Assembly: GCA_964486935.1 (NCBI GenBank) | Contig: CAZAPG010000016.1 | Span: 62,001 to 126,000 of the forward strand | DNA: 64,000 nt | Direction: 5' to 3' | DNA from: CAZAPG01 sp964486935 | GTDB lineage: Bacteria > Chloroflexota > Anaerolineae > 4572-78 > J111 | Part shown: positions 34,239 to 42,620 of the stretch, in pieces | Layout of the letters: every line of letters starts with the position of its first letter | Numbering within the stretch: the stretch's first letter is position 1 | The notes under the pieces: generated by a model | What the model was told of the DNA's origin: nothing | Seen by the model: the letters and a program-made list of their open reading frames with translations, nothing else | Database searches by the model: none | Program-made: the position numbers and the translations under genes

Positions 34239-35747
34239 ATGAAAGAACAACTTGCAAGATTGGCAAAGAGCGCGCTGATTTATGGGTTAGGAGAAGTTCT
34301 AAATCGTCTTGTTCCGGTTTTGTTGTTGCCTGTTTTTACATTTTATTTAACGCCATCTGACTATGGTATTGCAGCTATTTTGAGCGTAGTAGGTTTGTTT
34401 GTAACCCCGGTTGCTTCACTGGGTTTTGGGGCAGCGGCTGGGGTATGCTATTTTGAAGGCAATAACCAGGAAAGAAAAACAGCAACTATTTGGACAGCAT
34501 TTATTATTTTAATAATCAGTGTTTCTTTTTGGACGATTCTGGGGGTTCTATTTGCTCAACAAATAAGTGTGCTGGCTTTTCAATCATCCCAATATGGATA
34601 TCTGGTAGCCCTTACGCTTCTTAGTATTGGTTTGAATATTTTAATCTTGCCGTTTACGCTTTACCTTCAATTTGAAGAAAAAGCCAAAGTTTTTGTCGCG
34701 TTAACAACTATTTCGGTTTTCTTTTCAATAAGTATCCAAATATTTATGGTTGTTGTTTTAGAAAAAGGAGTTCAGGGGCTGATTGAAGGCGAATTGATCG
34801 CCCGGATAATTTCCTTTACACTCTTTATAATAATGGTTGCATTCAAGATAGATTTTCGGCTTGACACGCTGTTAGGGCAGCAGTTATTGCGGCTGGGCAT
34901 CCCACTGGTCCCATCATTTGCCTTTCTATTTGTGATACAACATGGGAACAAATACATCTTGCAATGGACCGCTGGATTAGAATCAGCCGGTATTTACACC
35001 GTTGGTTTTAACCTCGGCTTGGGGTTGAGCCTGATAGTTTCCGCCTTTCAAAGAGCCTGGCTACCTTATTTTATGTCTTTTATTGAGAATCAGAATGAAG
35101 CCTCTACCTTATTTAGTCGCATTTTGACATATTATGTTTTAGGTATAGGGACATTAAGTTTGCTTTTTTATATTGTGGCTAAACCGGCTGTTATGATCTT
35201 AACTCAACCGATGTTTTATGAAGCCTACAAGGTTATTGGTTTAGCTGCCAGCGCCCAATTTCTGATAGGCGTTTTCAATATTCTGCTTCCGGGCATTTAC
35301 TTTGCCAAAGAAATCAGATATGTCAGCCTGCTTCAAGGCGGAGCCGCACTTATATCTATGGGGAGCAGTTTGCTGCTTATTCCGTTATTGGGGGTATTGG
35401 GTGCCGGCATGGCCTTAGTTATGGGTGTTTTGGCAATGGTTATATTGCAACACGCCTGGAACTTTGGCCGTCGGCAAATATATCTTAAAGTGCCATACCA
35501 GTGGGGTAGACTTGTGAAGTTTGCCAGTCTTTATGTTCCTTTTGCAGCCCTTACTCTCTGGGAGCGAAACCTTTCTTTAGTAACCGAGTTCGCCCTGTCG
35601 GGAACCGCTCTGTTTTTGCTTGTGATTATTTTTTATATTTTGCTAAATGAACAGGAACGGCGCGTTTTGTGGGTTTATGCAAAGCAACTGGTGCAGATAT
35701 TATCTTTGCCAATGTTGTTAAAATTAAAGCCTACGGAGAGAGCATGA
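34239..35747 (+). CDS. Wzx-like polysaccharide flippase
   Basis: This 502-residue protein has about 12-14 membrane segments and no long soluble domain, as in the MVF/MATE-like polysaccharide transporters. The N terminus LAKSALIYGLGEVLNRLVPVLLLPVFTFYLTPSDYG (read at residues 7-42) is the typical first helix with its loop. It should move undecaprenyl-linked oligosaccharide to the outer face. The base composition from here to about 38.6 kb is richer in A and T than the flanks, consistent with acquisition by transfer, as is common for O-unit genes. It overlaps the methyltransferase gene as ATGA. Confidence 0.87.
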   Translation: MKEQLARLAKSALIYGLGEVLNRLVPVLLLPVFTFYLTPSDYGIAAILSVVGLFVTPVASLGFGAAAGVCYFEGNNQERKTATIWTAFIILIISVSFWTILGVLFAQQISVLAFQSSQYGYLVALTLLSIGLNILILPFTLYLQFEEKAKVFVALTTISVFFSISIQIFMVVVLEKGVQGLIEGELIARIISFTLFIIMVAFKIDFRLDTLLGQQLLRLGIPLVPSFAFLFVIQHGNKYILQWTAGLESAGIYTVGFNLGLGLSLIVSAFQRAWLPYFMSFIENQNEASTLFSRILTYYVLGIGTLSLLFYIVAKPAVMILTQPMFYEAYKVIGLAASAQFLIGVFNILLPGIYFAKEIRYVSLLQGGAALISMGSSLLLIPLLGVLGAGMALVMGVLAMVILQHAWNFGRRQIYLKVPYQWGRLVKFASLYVPFAALTLWERNLSLVTEFALSGTALFLLVIIFYILLNEQERRVLWVYAKQLVQILSLPMLLKLKPTERA

Positions 35748-36568
35748 CCGGCGATATTTTTAACAAAGAGCCTTTAGCTTTTCATAAGACAATTCCGATG
35801 TTCTCTCCCCAAAACGAATATACCGCGAACTATGAGCAGATTGCCTCTGACCATTTGACGGCAATAGAACAGGGCCAGGCCAACCCTTTTATTCAACAAG
35901 ATTTATGGCTTCAAACCGAAAATTCGACCATTGAGCTAATTAGAAAATATGCCAAAGCAGGCGACATGATTTTAGACGTGGGGGTTGGTTTGGGCCGGTT
36001 GCTCTCCGGTTTCGCAGATTTACAGCGATACGGTATAGATATTAGCCTGGGTTATCTGGAGGTTGCCCAGGCCAAAGGCATTCATGTAAGCTATGCGTTA
36101 ATTGAAGATATGCCCTACCGCGAAGAGCTATTTGATATAGTTACCTGTACCGATGTTTTGGAACATGTGATTGATTTGAACCTGGCCTGCGCCAAAATTT
36201 TGGCGGTACTCAAAAAAGGCGGATTCTTGATTGTCAGGGTGCCCTACCGCGAGGATTTGAGTAAATATGTTGACCCTGCCTGTCCCTATAAATACACCCA
36301 CCTGCGAAATTTTGATAAAAACTCATTGCAGTTACTTTTTGAACGTATATTTAATTGCAACGTGATTGAAATGACAACAGCCGGCTATGCGCCATCTCCC
36401 ACCAGACTCAAATACCCCTTGCCTGCCCCTAAAAGCAATGGAGTCCTCGTCCGCATCATTGCTGCGTTACTGCCCGGTATAAAAAAGGCTACCGGCCCTA
36501 TTTACCAAAAACTCTTGCGCACTTTAACCCATCCGGTTGAAATTAATATTGTAGTTGAAAAGAAATAA
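35744..36568 (+). CDS. SAM-dependent class I methyltransferase
   Basis: This 274-residue protein starts at the ATG overlapping the flippase stop. It has motif I ILDVGVGLGRLLSG at about residues 77-90, GIDISLGYLEVAQAKG, and DIVTCTDVLEHVIDLN as the Methyltransf_11-type acidic motif. It then has the post-motif VLKKGGFLIVRVPYRE. It probably methylates a sugar or a lipid-linked glycan, possibly as a chain terminator or decoration. The target cannot be read from the sequence. Confidence 0.82.
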   Translation: MTGDIFNKEPLAFHKTIPMFSPQNEYTANYEQIASDHLTAIEQGQANPFIQQDLWLQTENSTIELIRKYAKAGDMILDVGVGLGRLLSGFADLQRYGIDISLGYLEVAQAKGIHVSYALIEDMPYREELFDIVTCTDVLEHVIDLNLACAKILAVLKKGGFLIVRVPYREDLSKYVDPACPYKYTHLRNFDKNSLQLLFERIFNCNVIEMTTAGYAPSPTRLKYPLPAPKSNGVLVRIIAALLPGIKKATGPIYQKLLRTLTHPVEINIVVEKK

Positions 36569-36572
36569 CTTG

Positions 36573-36626
36573 ATGAATGGGGAGACACAACAGCTGGATA
36601 TTATTTATCAACAGCTTTGGGCATAA
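36573..36626 (+). CDS. Possible 17-codon micro-ORF or leader peptide
   Basis: An ATG at 36573 gives the 17-residue MNGETQQLDIIYQQLWA. Its TAA overlaps the ATG at 36626 as TAATG. It could provide translational coupling to the next gene, or be the remnant of a longer gene start. No clear ribosome binding site supports it. Confidence 0.2.
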   Translation: MNGETQQLDIIYQQLWA

Positions 36627-37348
36627 TGCCTATGGAGACAAAGTATAGGGGCTTGTATCACATTTTAATACTTTCTTCTACCGAACCAGCAGACACAGCA
36701 GACATGATTGAACAGGCTAAAATATGTGGCGAATTTGCCCCCACCAGGGTTGTTGCATTTGTGCTTTTTACTCAAAAACCACAACGCCAATATGAAGGCA
36801 GGGTTTATATCGAGCGCGCCGGTTACGCCTCAAAAACCCAGTTGGGTTTATTTCTGCTTGTTAATCACCTGCGCCGGCTTCTAACCCCAGCCTCAAAAAT
36901 TACAAATGTCTTTGTTACTCAATCCCGTCTAAAATCAATCATTTCGGTGTTGCGCGGTTGGCTGGCTGCCGGCGTACTTTATAAGCGTAGCAGGGCCTTC
37001 TCAATATTTCCGCGTCTGATTATTTGTAACGATATTTTTGCGTTAATCGCCGCCTTGCGTCTAAAAAAAATTTTTAACTGCCACATAGTTTACAGTGGTA
37101 TCAAAACCTGGCCTGAAACAAGAGAAAAAGATCAAAAAGGGCCGGCAAGGTTAAAGCTTTTTTGGGAGCGCCGGCTTGTGCAACAGGCTACCGGAGTTAT
37201 TGCCCCTTCTCCGCAGATAGGCCAACATATTGAGCGGCTATATGGCGTTACTGCGGTTTTTAGTGCGCCCGACTCAGACAGGCCACGCGCATATAAAAAA
37301 GTTATTCAGACCTATCTTAATCGGGAATCGACAGTAATTAATGGGTAA
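36626..37348 (+). CDS. GT4/GT-B-like protein consisting of an N-terminal domain only
   Basis: The product is about 240 residues (starts at 36626 or 36632). It resembles the acceptor-binding N-terminal half of a GT-B transferase: ILILSSTEPADTADM, PRLIICNDIFALIAALRLKK, and FWERRLVQQATGVIAPSPQIGQHIERLYG, the usual helix before the inter-domain linker. The C-terminal nucleotide-sugar domain with its E-x7-E motif is absent, so the gene is either a split or truncated GT4 or a non-catalytic partner. It overlaps the next gene by 8 bp. Base composition is AT-rich like its neighbours. Confidence 0.6.
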   Translation: MPMETKYRGLYHILILSSTEPADTADMIEQAKICGEFAPTRVVAFVLFTQKPQRQYEGRVYIERAGYASKTQLGLFLLVNHLRRLLTPASKITNVFVTQSRLKSIISVLRGWLAAGVLYKRSRAFSIFPRLIICNDIFALIAALRLKKIFNCHIVYSGIKTWPETREKDQKGPARLKLFWERRLVQQATGVIAPSPQIGQHIERLYGVTAVFSAPDSDRPRAYKKVIQTYLNRESTVING

Positions 37349-38591
37349 CAAGCCGCAGCGAATCCTGGTTCTTTATCGCCATCAAGGGCCTATTAGTAAA
37401 ATGCGAGCCGCTATTCGGCAACACCTGCGCGTGCTTGATTCCGGTGCGGTTAACCATCAGATACTTTATTTTAATGCGCTCAATGGCGTTCCACGTTGGC
37501 TAAATTCTGTGGGGTTCGATGCGGTAATATTCCATACAACCTTCCTGGGCATGCGCTGGACCCCCTTATTTAATGCCTGGAAGTGGAATTTGAGATGGTT
37601 AGGCGATTGGGATTGTCTAAAAATTGCCATGCCTCAAGATGAGTATGATCATGCCGAAGTTTTGGATGAATGGTTGTTTGAGCTGGGTGTTTCTGTAATA
37701 TTTACCAACTTTGATTGTACCTGTCGTCAATTGCTTTACCCCATTATGCACGACCAGGCAATATTCTATAAATGCTTTACCGGTTATGTTGATGATATCG
37801 CGGCGCAACAATACGCCAACAAATTACAACCCCCGGCACAACGGCCATATGATATTGTCTATCGAGCCTCACATTTACCCTACTGGTTTGGCAGCCAGGG
37901 CCAACTAAAGCACCAAATTGGAGAAGTTGTGGCAGAACGCGCCGGGGCATTCGGGCTACGGTGCAATATCTCGACGCGTCCAGAAGATGTGATTCTGGGC
38001 AATCAGTGGTTAGATTTTTTGGCTTCGGGGAGAGTGGTTATTGGCTGCGAAAGCGGCTCGAGCGTCCTTGATCGTCGGGGTGAAATTAAAGCTCAACTTC
38101 GAGCCTTGCTGCACCAAAATCCAAAACTTTCCTTTGCTCAAGCAAATGCCTACCTGTCTCCGGGCTGGGATGATTATCAATTTTTTGCAGTCAGCCCCCG
38201 TCATTTTGAAGCCATCATTGTTAAAACCTGCCAGGTGTTGGTAGAAGGCGCTTATGACGGAATTTTGGAGGCAGATAAACATTATATTTCTCTTAAGAGA
38301 GATTTTTCAAACCTTGATGAAGTCTTAGCTAAAATTCAGGATCATGCCCTTGTTACCGCCATCGCCGAGCGCGCCTATCAGGATATTTATTTAAGCGGTA
38401 AATACAATTACAAAACCTTTGCCAATCAAATTGAGATGGTATGTCACAATCATGCGGCTCAATCACGCACAACCTCCAATCGGTTGATGTGGTTTTTGGC
38501 ACAACTATCTGCCCGCCTGGCCCAGGAGCGAGCTAAACCGGTTTATTGGACATTACAAGTCATAAAAAAAACAATGGGTTTGGACCTGTAG
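37341..38591 (+). CDS. CgeB/GT-B-like protein, function unknown
   Basis: This 416-residue soluble protein has a two-domain alpha/beta look. The N-terminal part contains RILVLYRHQGPISKMRAAI and FDAVIFHTTFLGMRW. The C-terminal part contains GNQWLDFLASGRVVIGCESGSSVLDRRGEI (read at residues about 220-249), reminiscent of the nucleotide-sugar site in CgeB-type glycosyltransferase-like proteins. It follows the truncated GT4-like gene with an 8-bp overlap, so the two may act together. No catalytic residues can be assigned with confidence. It is the last AT-rich gene of the block. Confidence 0.55.
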   Translation: MGNKPQRILVLYRHQGPISKMRAAIRQHLRVLDSGAVNHQILYFNALNGVPRWLNSVGFDAVIFHTTFLGMRWTPLFNAWKWNLRWLGDWDCLKIAMPQDEYDHAEVLDEWLFELGVSVIFTNFDCTCRQLLYPIMHDQAIFYKCFTGYVDDIAAQQYANKLQPPAQRPYDIVYRASHLPYWFGSQGQLKHQIGEVVAERAGAFGLRCNISTRPEDVILGNQWLDFLASGRVVIGCESGSSVLDRRGEIKAQLRALLHQNPKLSFAQANAYLSPGWDDYQFFAVSPRHFEAIIVKTCQVLVEGAYDGILEADKHYISLKRDFSNLDEVLAKIQDHALVTAIAERAYQDIYLSGKYNYKTFANQIEMVCHNHAAQSRTTSNRLMWFLAQLSARLAQERAKPVYWTLQVIKKTMGLDL

Positions 38592-38604
38592 AGCCTGTTT
38601 TAAG

Positions 38605-38643
38605 AATGACTTTCAGAAACAATAACGGCTTATAATAGTCATT
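38605..38643 (+). promoter_or_regulatory. Promoter-like site with flanking 7-bp inverted repeat
   Basis: TATAAT at 38631-38636 lies 17 bp after GACTTT (38608-38613). AATGACT (38605-38611) and AGTCATT (38637-38643) form a perfect inverted pair around it, which could be an operator. It lies 58 bp upstream of the asparagine synthase start. Confidence 0.5.
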
Positions 38644-38700
38644 TTGAAGGGCCTGTAACCCGGCTCAAATCAACCCGGCAAAGCATGGAAGATAAAAGTT

Positions 38701-40716
38701 ATGTGTGGTATCTATGGCATCTGGCGCACCGACAATGAGACCGTAGCTCGTTCGGTGATACAAAATGCAACAACAACGTTGCGCCATCGCGGCCCCGACG
38801 ACGAAGGCTATCTGCTGGCTAATTGGCAAACGGGGCAATGGATATCCTGCGCCGGGGCAGAGACAATTGCCGCTTTGAAGTTGCCCCCTCTGCCGGCTCA
38901 GGCCGATGCTTTATACAACCTGGCCCTGGGCCACCGCCGCCTGTCCATTCTGGATTTGACCGAAGCCGGCCACGGCCCAATGGCCTATCTGGATGGCAAA
39001 CTGTGGATTACCTACAACGGCGAGATTTACAACTATCTGGAACTCCGCGCCGGGCTAAAAAGCAAAGGCTACGTCTTTAACACCAACACCGATACCGAAG
39101 TGATTCTGGCCGCCTACGCCGAATGGGGGCCGGAGTGTTTGCAGCATTTCAACGGCATGTTTGCCTTTGCCCTGTGGGACAGCCGCAAAGGGCAACTCTT
39201 TTGCGCGCGAGACCGCCTGGGCATCAAACCCTTTCATTATTACTGGGATACGCGGCAACTCATCTTTGCTTCGGAAATAAAGGCGCTGCTGGCCCACCCG
39301 GCAGTTTCCGGCTGCCCCAACCAGGCCATTGTTTATGATTATCTGGCGCTTGGCTCGGTAGACCACACGGCTGAAACCTTTTTTGCCGACATCCACCGCC
39401 TGCCCGCCGCACACTACCTGCTGCTCAATTTTGAAACAGGGCAACTAACCACGCAGCGCTGGTGGGATATTCAAATTAATACCGCCCTGAACGGTCAGGC
39501 CGGCCAACCGGATGCTTCGGCCCGGTTCAAAGAATTACTGGTCGATGCCGTTCGCCTGCGGCTGCGCAGCGATGTGCCTGTTGGCACCTGCCTGAGCGGC
39601 GGGCTTGACTCATCGAGCATTGTTTCAATTGCCAACCATTTGCTGCTCAAGGAGCAAGCCGTATCGCGGGAATGGGTTGGTAATCAACAAAAAACCTTCA
39701 GCGCCTGCTTTAATGACCCCGCCCTTGACGAACGGCCCTACATTCAACAAATCATCAACCACACCGGCGCGGAGTCAAACCGGGTATTTCCGCAGGGACA
39801 AAACGGATTGTGGGCCGAGTTGAAGCAGCTCATCTGGCATCAGGAAGAACCGTTTGGCTCTACCAGCATCTACTCGCAGTGGAACGTGATGCGTCTGGCC
39901 CGGCAGCGGGGCGTCACAGTGCTGCTCGATGGGCAGGGCGGCGACGAGTTGCTGGCCGGATACCATCATTACCTTGGCCCTTACCTGGCCCAAACCATGC
40001 GGGCGCGGGGGCTATGGCCGGTGTTGGCTGCGGCGCGGGCGGCAGCGGCGGGCACGGGGCGCTCGCCCCTGTTTTTGCTGGCGCTGGGGCTTTACAACAA
40101 CCTGCCCGGCCAGTGGCAGCGCCGCATGCTCAGTTTGGGCAATACCCGCCTTAGAACCAACCCAACCGTTTCCGGCTCAATGCTGTTGCCCTCATTCGAG
40201 CGCCAATTCGCGGAGCGTCACCTGAGCCGCAGCAAGCACCAAAGTTTTCACAACCTGGCCCGGCGGCTGTATCAGGATATCTTTATGTTTAGCCTGCCCG
40301 CGCTGCTGCGCTATGAAGACCGGAACTCGATGGCCTTTTCCCTTGAAGCGCGGGTTCCCTTTTTAGATTACCGGCTGGTTGAGTTTTGCTTTTCCCTGCC
40401 GGCAGATTGTCGAATTCGGCAAGGCTGGACCAAATGGATTCTGCGCCAGGCGATGGCCGATTTCTTGCCCGAACAGATTCGCTGGCGGCGCAGCAAATTG
40501 GGGTTTGCCACGCCTGAGCGCCAGTGGCTGCAAGAGGGCGCCGCTCAAATTGCTGAATTCTTTACCAATGGCGACTTATTAAGCGCGTCCTATCTGGCTC
40601 CACAAACTATTCAAAAACTGCAAAATGTGTCAGCCGTCGGGATTTTGAGCATGCCCGGCTTGTGGCGATTAATCAATCTGGAAATGTGGCTGCGGGTATT
40701 TCATGAGTCAAGATAA
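38701..40716 (+). CDS. asnB: Glutamine-hydrolysing asparagine synthase family protein
   Basis: This 671-residue protein has Cys2 as the N-terminal nucleophile (MCGIYGIW). The glutaminase domain (1-215) has RHRGPDDEGY, ITYNGEIYN and RDRLGIKPFHYY. The synthetase domain has the ATP pyrophosphatase loop SGGLDSS (299-305) and late DRNSMAFSLEARVPFLD. It releases ammonia from glutamine and amidates a carboxylate activated by ATP. In a cluster that makes uronic-acid sugars, amidation of a sugar carboxylate (as proposed for WbpS in Pseudomonas) is an attractive role; plain asparagine synthesis is the alternative. It overlaps the next gene by 14 bp. Confidence 0.9.
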   Translation: MCGIYGIWRTDNETVARSVIQNATTTLRHRGPDDEGYLLANWQTGQWISCAGAETIAALKLPPLPAQADALYNLALGHRRLSILDLTEAGHGPMAYLDGKLWITYNGEIYNYLELRAGLKSKGYVFNTNTDTEVILAAYAEWGPECLQHFNGMFAFALWDSRKGQLFCARDRLGIKPFHYYWDTRQLIFASEIKALLAHPAVSGCPNQAIVYDYLALGSVDHTAETFFADIHRLPAAHYLLLNFETGQLTTQRWWDIQINTALNGQAGQPDASARFKELLVDAVRLRLRSDVPVGTCLSGGLDSSSIVSIANHLLLKEQAVSREWVGNQQKTFSACFNDPALDERPYIQQIINHTGAESNRVFPQGQNGLWAELKQLIWHQEEPFGSTSIYSQWNVMRLARQRGVTVLLDGQGGDELLAGYHHYLGPYLAQTMRARGLWPVLAAARAAAAGTGRSPLFLLALGLYNNLPGQWQRRMLSLGNTRLRTNPTVSGSMLLPSFERQFAERHLSRSKHQSFHNLARRLYQDIFMFSLPALLRYEDRNSMAFSLEARVPFLDYRLVEFCFSLPADCRIRQGWTKWILRQAMADFLPEQIRWRRSKLGFATPERQWLQEGAAQIAEFFTNGDLLSASYLAPQTIQKLQNVSAVGILSMPGLWRLINLEMWLRVFHESR

Positions 40717-42619
40717 GCTGAATTTTACACAAAGCGCAAAACCATCGTCCGGCAGATTGTTAGCCATAGTTTTAACCGCTGCGTTGCTCATCACCATCTG
40801 GAGTTTAACCTCTTTTTGGTGGGATGGGTATCAGGTGGTCAGAGATACCCAAAATTTTTACTGGCTGGCCCGCGCCAAAGACCCGGCGCTTTTTGCCAAA
40901 GATTACCTCTATATCTCCAGTAATTACATTGTTGAGACCAATATTTTGGGTTTTCATTTTTTGTTTTACCCGCTCAGTCCGGGGTATGGCGCGTTTTATT
41001 ATCTGGCCAGCGCTGTGCTGGATTTCATCTGGTTGGCCAAATTGACCGGGTTGATGCTGATTTGTCTGTCTGTTATCTATTTATTTAAGCTGGGCCGCTT
41101 TCTGGGCAGCGATTTAACCGGCGTCAGTCTGAGCCTGATGTTTGTGTTTTTTGCGCTGGCTTCGCCTCTGTCAACCTCAATTGTCAGCGGTTTGCAGCGA
41201 GCCTTCTCGCTGCCGCTGTTCATCATTTTTCTCTATTACTTTATCCGGCGGCAATATGTTTGGGCAGCGGCGCTGATGTTCATCAGCGCGTTGATTTATC
41301 TGCCCAATTTTCCGCCAATGGCGCTGGTTTATGGCCTGTCGTTTATAAAAGTTGAACGACCTCTTAACATGTCGATAAATTTTAGCCGGGCCGGCTTACT
41401 GCCTTTGGCGGTTAGCCTGGCGCTTTCGGCGTTGATTGTGGGGCTGGCGCTGGCCGTTCAACTTAATTTGATTTCTGCCCCGCCGCCTCCTGCGTTTGCG
41501 CCCGACGCTTCGGCGCCGGTGGATGTTGCCGATAACCCCAACTACCAATCCGGCGGTTCGATGGCCCTGTTTACGGGCTTTCCCTTTTTGGGGCGGGCCG
41601 GCGTGTTTGATACCGGCGGCGATGTGACCAATTTTCTGGTCTTGTTTATATTTGCCGGTTTAATTTACAAAACGGTTGGCCGGCAATCTTTGCGGCAGAC
41701 GCCAAAGGAGATTTGGTATTTATTAATCGCCGGTTTTATGATGTACGCCCTATCTTTGTTTTTTGTGTTTGGGCTATCCTCTTTTGCCCTCTACCTGCCC
41801 TCTCGATACACCCGCAGCACGCTCTTGTTGTTTATGCTCTACTTTGTGGGTCTCAACTGGGTTGATTTTTTAGGGATGTTGCCGCGCTGGTTGCGCCAAA
41901 AGGCCGGCCAGATTATTTTCTTTTTTCTGAGCCTGGGCGTGGCGCTGGCAATTGTTTATATTTTTTCTCCCAATCGAGGCTTGCTCATCCCGACCTTCTG
42001 GCTGCTGGGCATTATGGTTAGCGGCCTGCTAACCCTGCTGGGGGGCAGCGCCATCGTTTGGATAATCTATACCCGGCCCCTTAATAGCAAGCCGGCAACC
42101 TGGGGGTCGGCCCTGGTTCTGAGCGGGATTGTGTTGACGCTTGGCGCTCTTTACATCAATGTGTTAGGCGTAAAAACCACCAACCCGTCAGCCGCCGAAC
42201 GCGCCATCTACCAATATGTGGCCGCGCTGCCCAAAAATACCGTGTTGGCCGGCAACCCCGCCGTTATGACCAACATCCCCCTGTTTTCCAGACGCAGCGT
42301 GTTGTTTAGAGACCTGTTTCCCCGCACCGATGCCCCGATTGTGCCATATTTTGACGCCCAGTACGCCGAAACCGCCGCCCCCATGCTCAATTTTTGCCAG
42401 CGCTACCAGATTGATTACCTGGTGTTAGACATGCAAGATTTCTCGCCGCAGTTTTTGCAAAAGGAGAACTTTTTCTACCAGCCCTGGAACGACCAGATTG
42501 TGACGCGCATCGCCGGCCGGTCAAATTTTGCCCTGCCGCAACTGGAGCCGGTTTTTGCCAGCGGCCCTTATAGAGTGATTCGCTGCGATGCAGAAACTTT
42601 ACTGGCCGGCGCAAGGTAA
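40703..42619 (+). CDS. Polytopic membrane protein, paralogue of the one at 21396
   Basis: This 638-residue protein has about 12-13 membrane segments, an N-terminal loop VVRDTQNFYWLARAKD, and a soluble tail of about 140 residues. Motifs shared with the 629-residue protein at 21396 include SGLQRAF, NPNYQSGG, FLGRAGVFDTGGD, FALYLPSRYTR and LFSRRSVLF, so both belong to one family duplicated within 20 kb. GT-C-type glycosyl transfer is likely from the topology and context, but no characterised relative is recognised. Confidence 0.65.
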   Translation: MSQDKLNFTQSAKPSSGRLLAIVLTAALLITIWSLTSFWWDGYQVVRDTQNFYWLARAKDPALFAKDYLYISSNYIVETNILGFHFLFYPLSPGYGAFYYLASAVLDFIWLAKLTGLMLICLSVIYLFKLGRFLGSDLTGVSLSLMFVFFALASPLSTSIVSGLQRAFSLPLFIIFLYYFIRRQYVWAAALMFISALIYLPNFPPMALVYGLSFIKVERPLNMSINFSRAGLLPLAVSLALSALIVGLALAVQLNLISAPPPPAFAPDASAPVDVADNPNYQSGGSMALFTGFPFLGRAGVFDTGGDVTNFLVLFIFAGLIYKTVGRQSLRQTPKEIWYLLIAGFMMYALSLFFVFGLSSFALYLPSRYTRSTLLLFMLYFVGLNWVDFLGMLPRWLRQKAGQIIFFFLSLGVALAIVYIFSPNRGLLIPTFWLLGIMVSGLLTLLGGSAIVWIIYTRPLNSKPATWGSALVLSGIVLTLGALYINVLGVKTTNPSAAERAIYQYVAALPKNTVLAGNPAVMTNIPLFSRRSVLFRDLFPRTDAPIVPYFDAQYAETAAPMLNFCQRYQIDYLVLDMQDFSPQFLQKENFFYQPWNDQIVTRIAGRSNFALPQLEPVFASGPYRVIRCDAETLLAGAR

Positions 42620-42620
42620 C

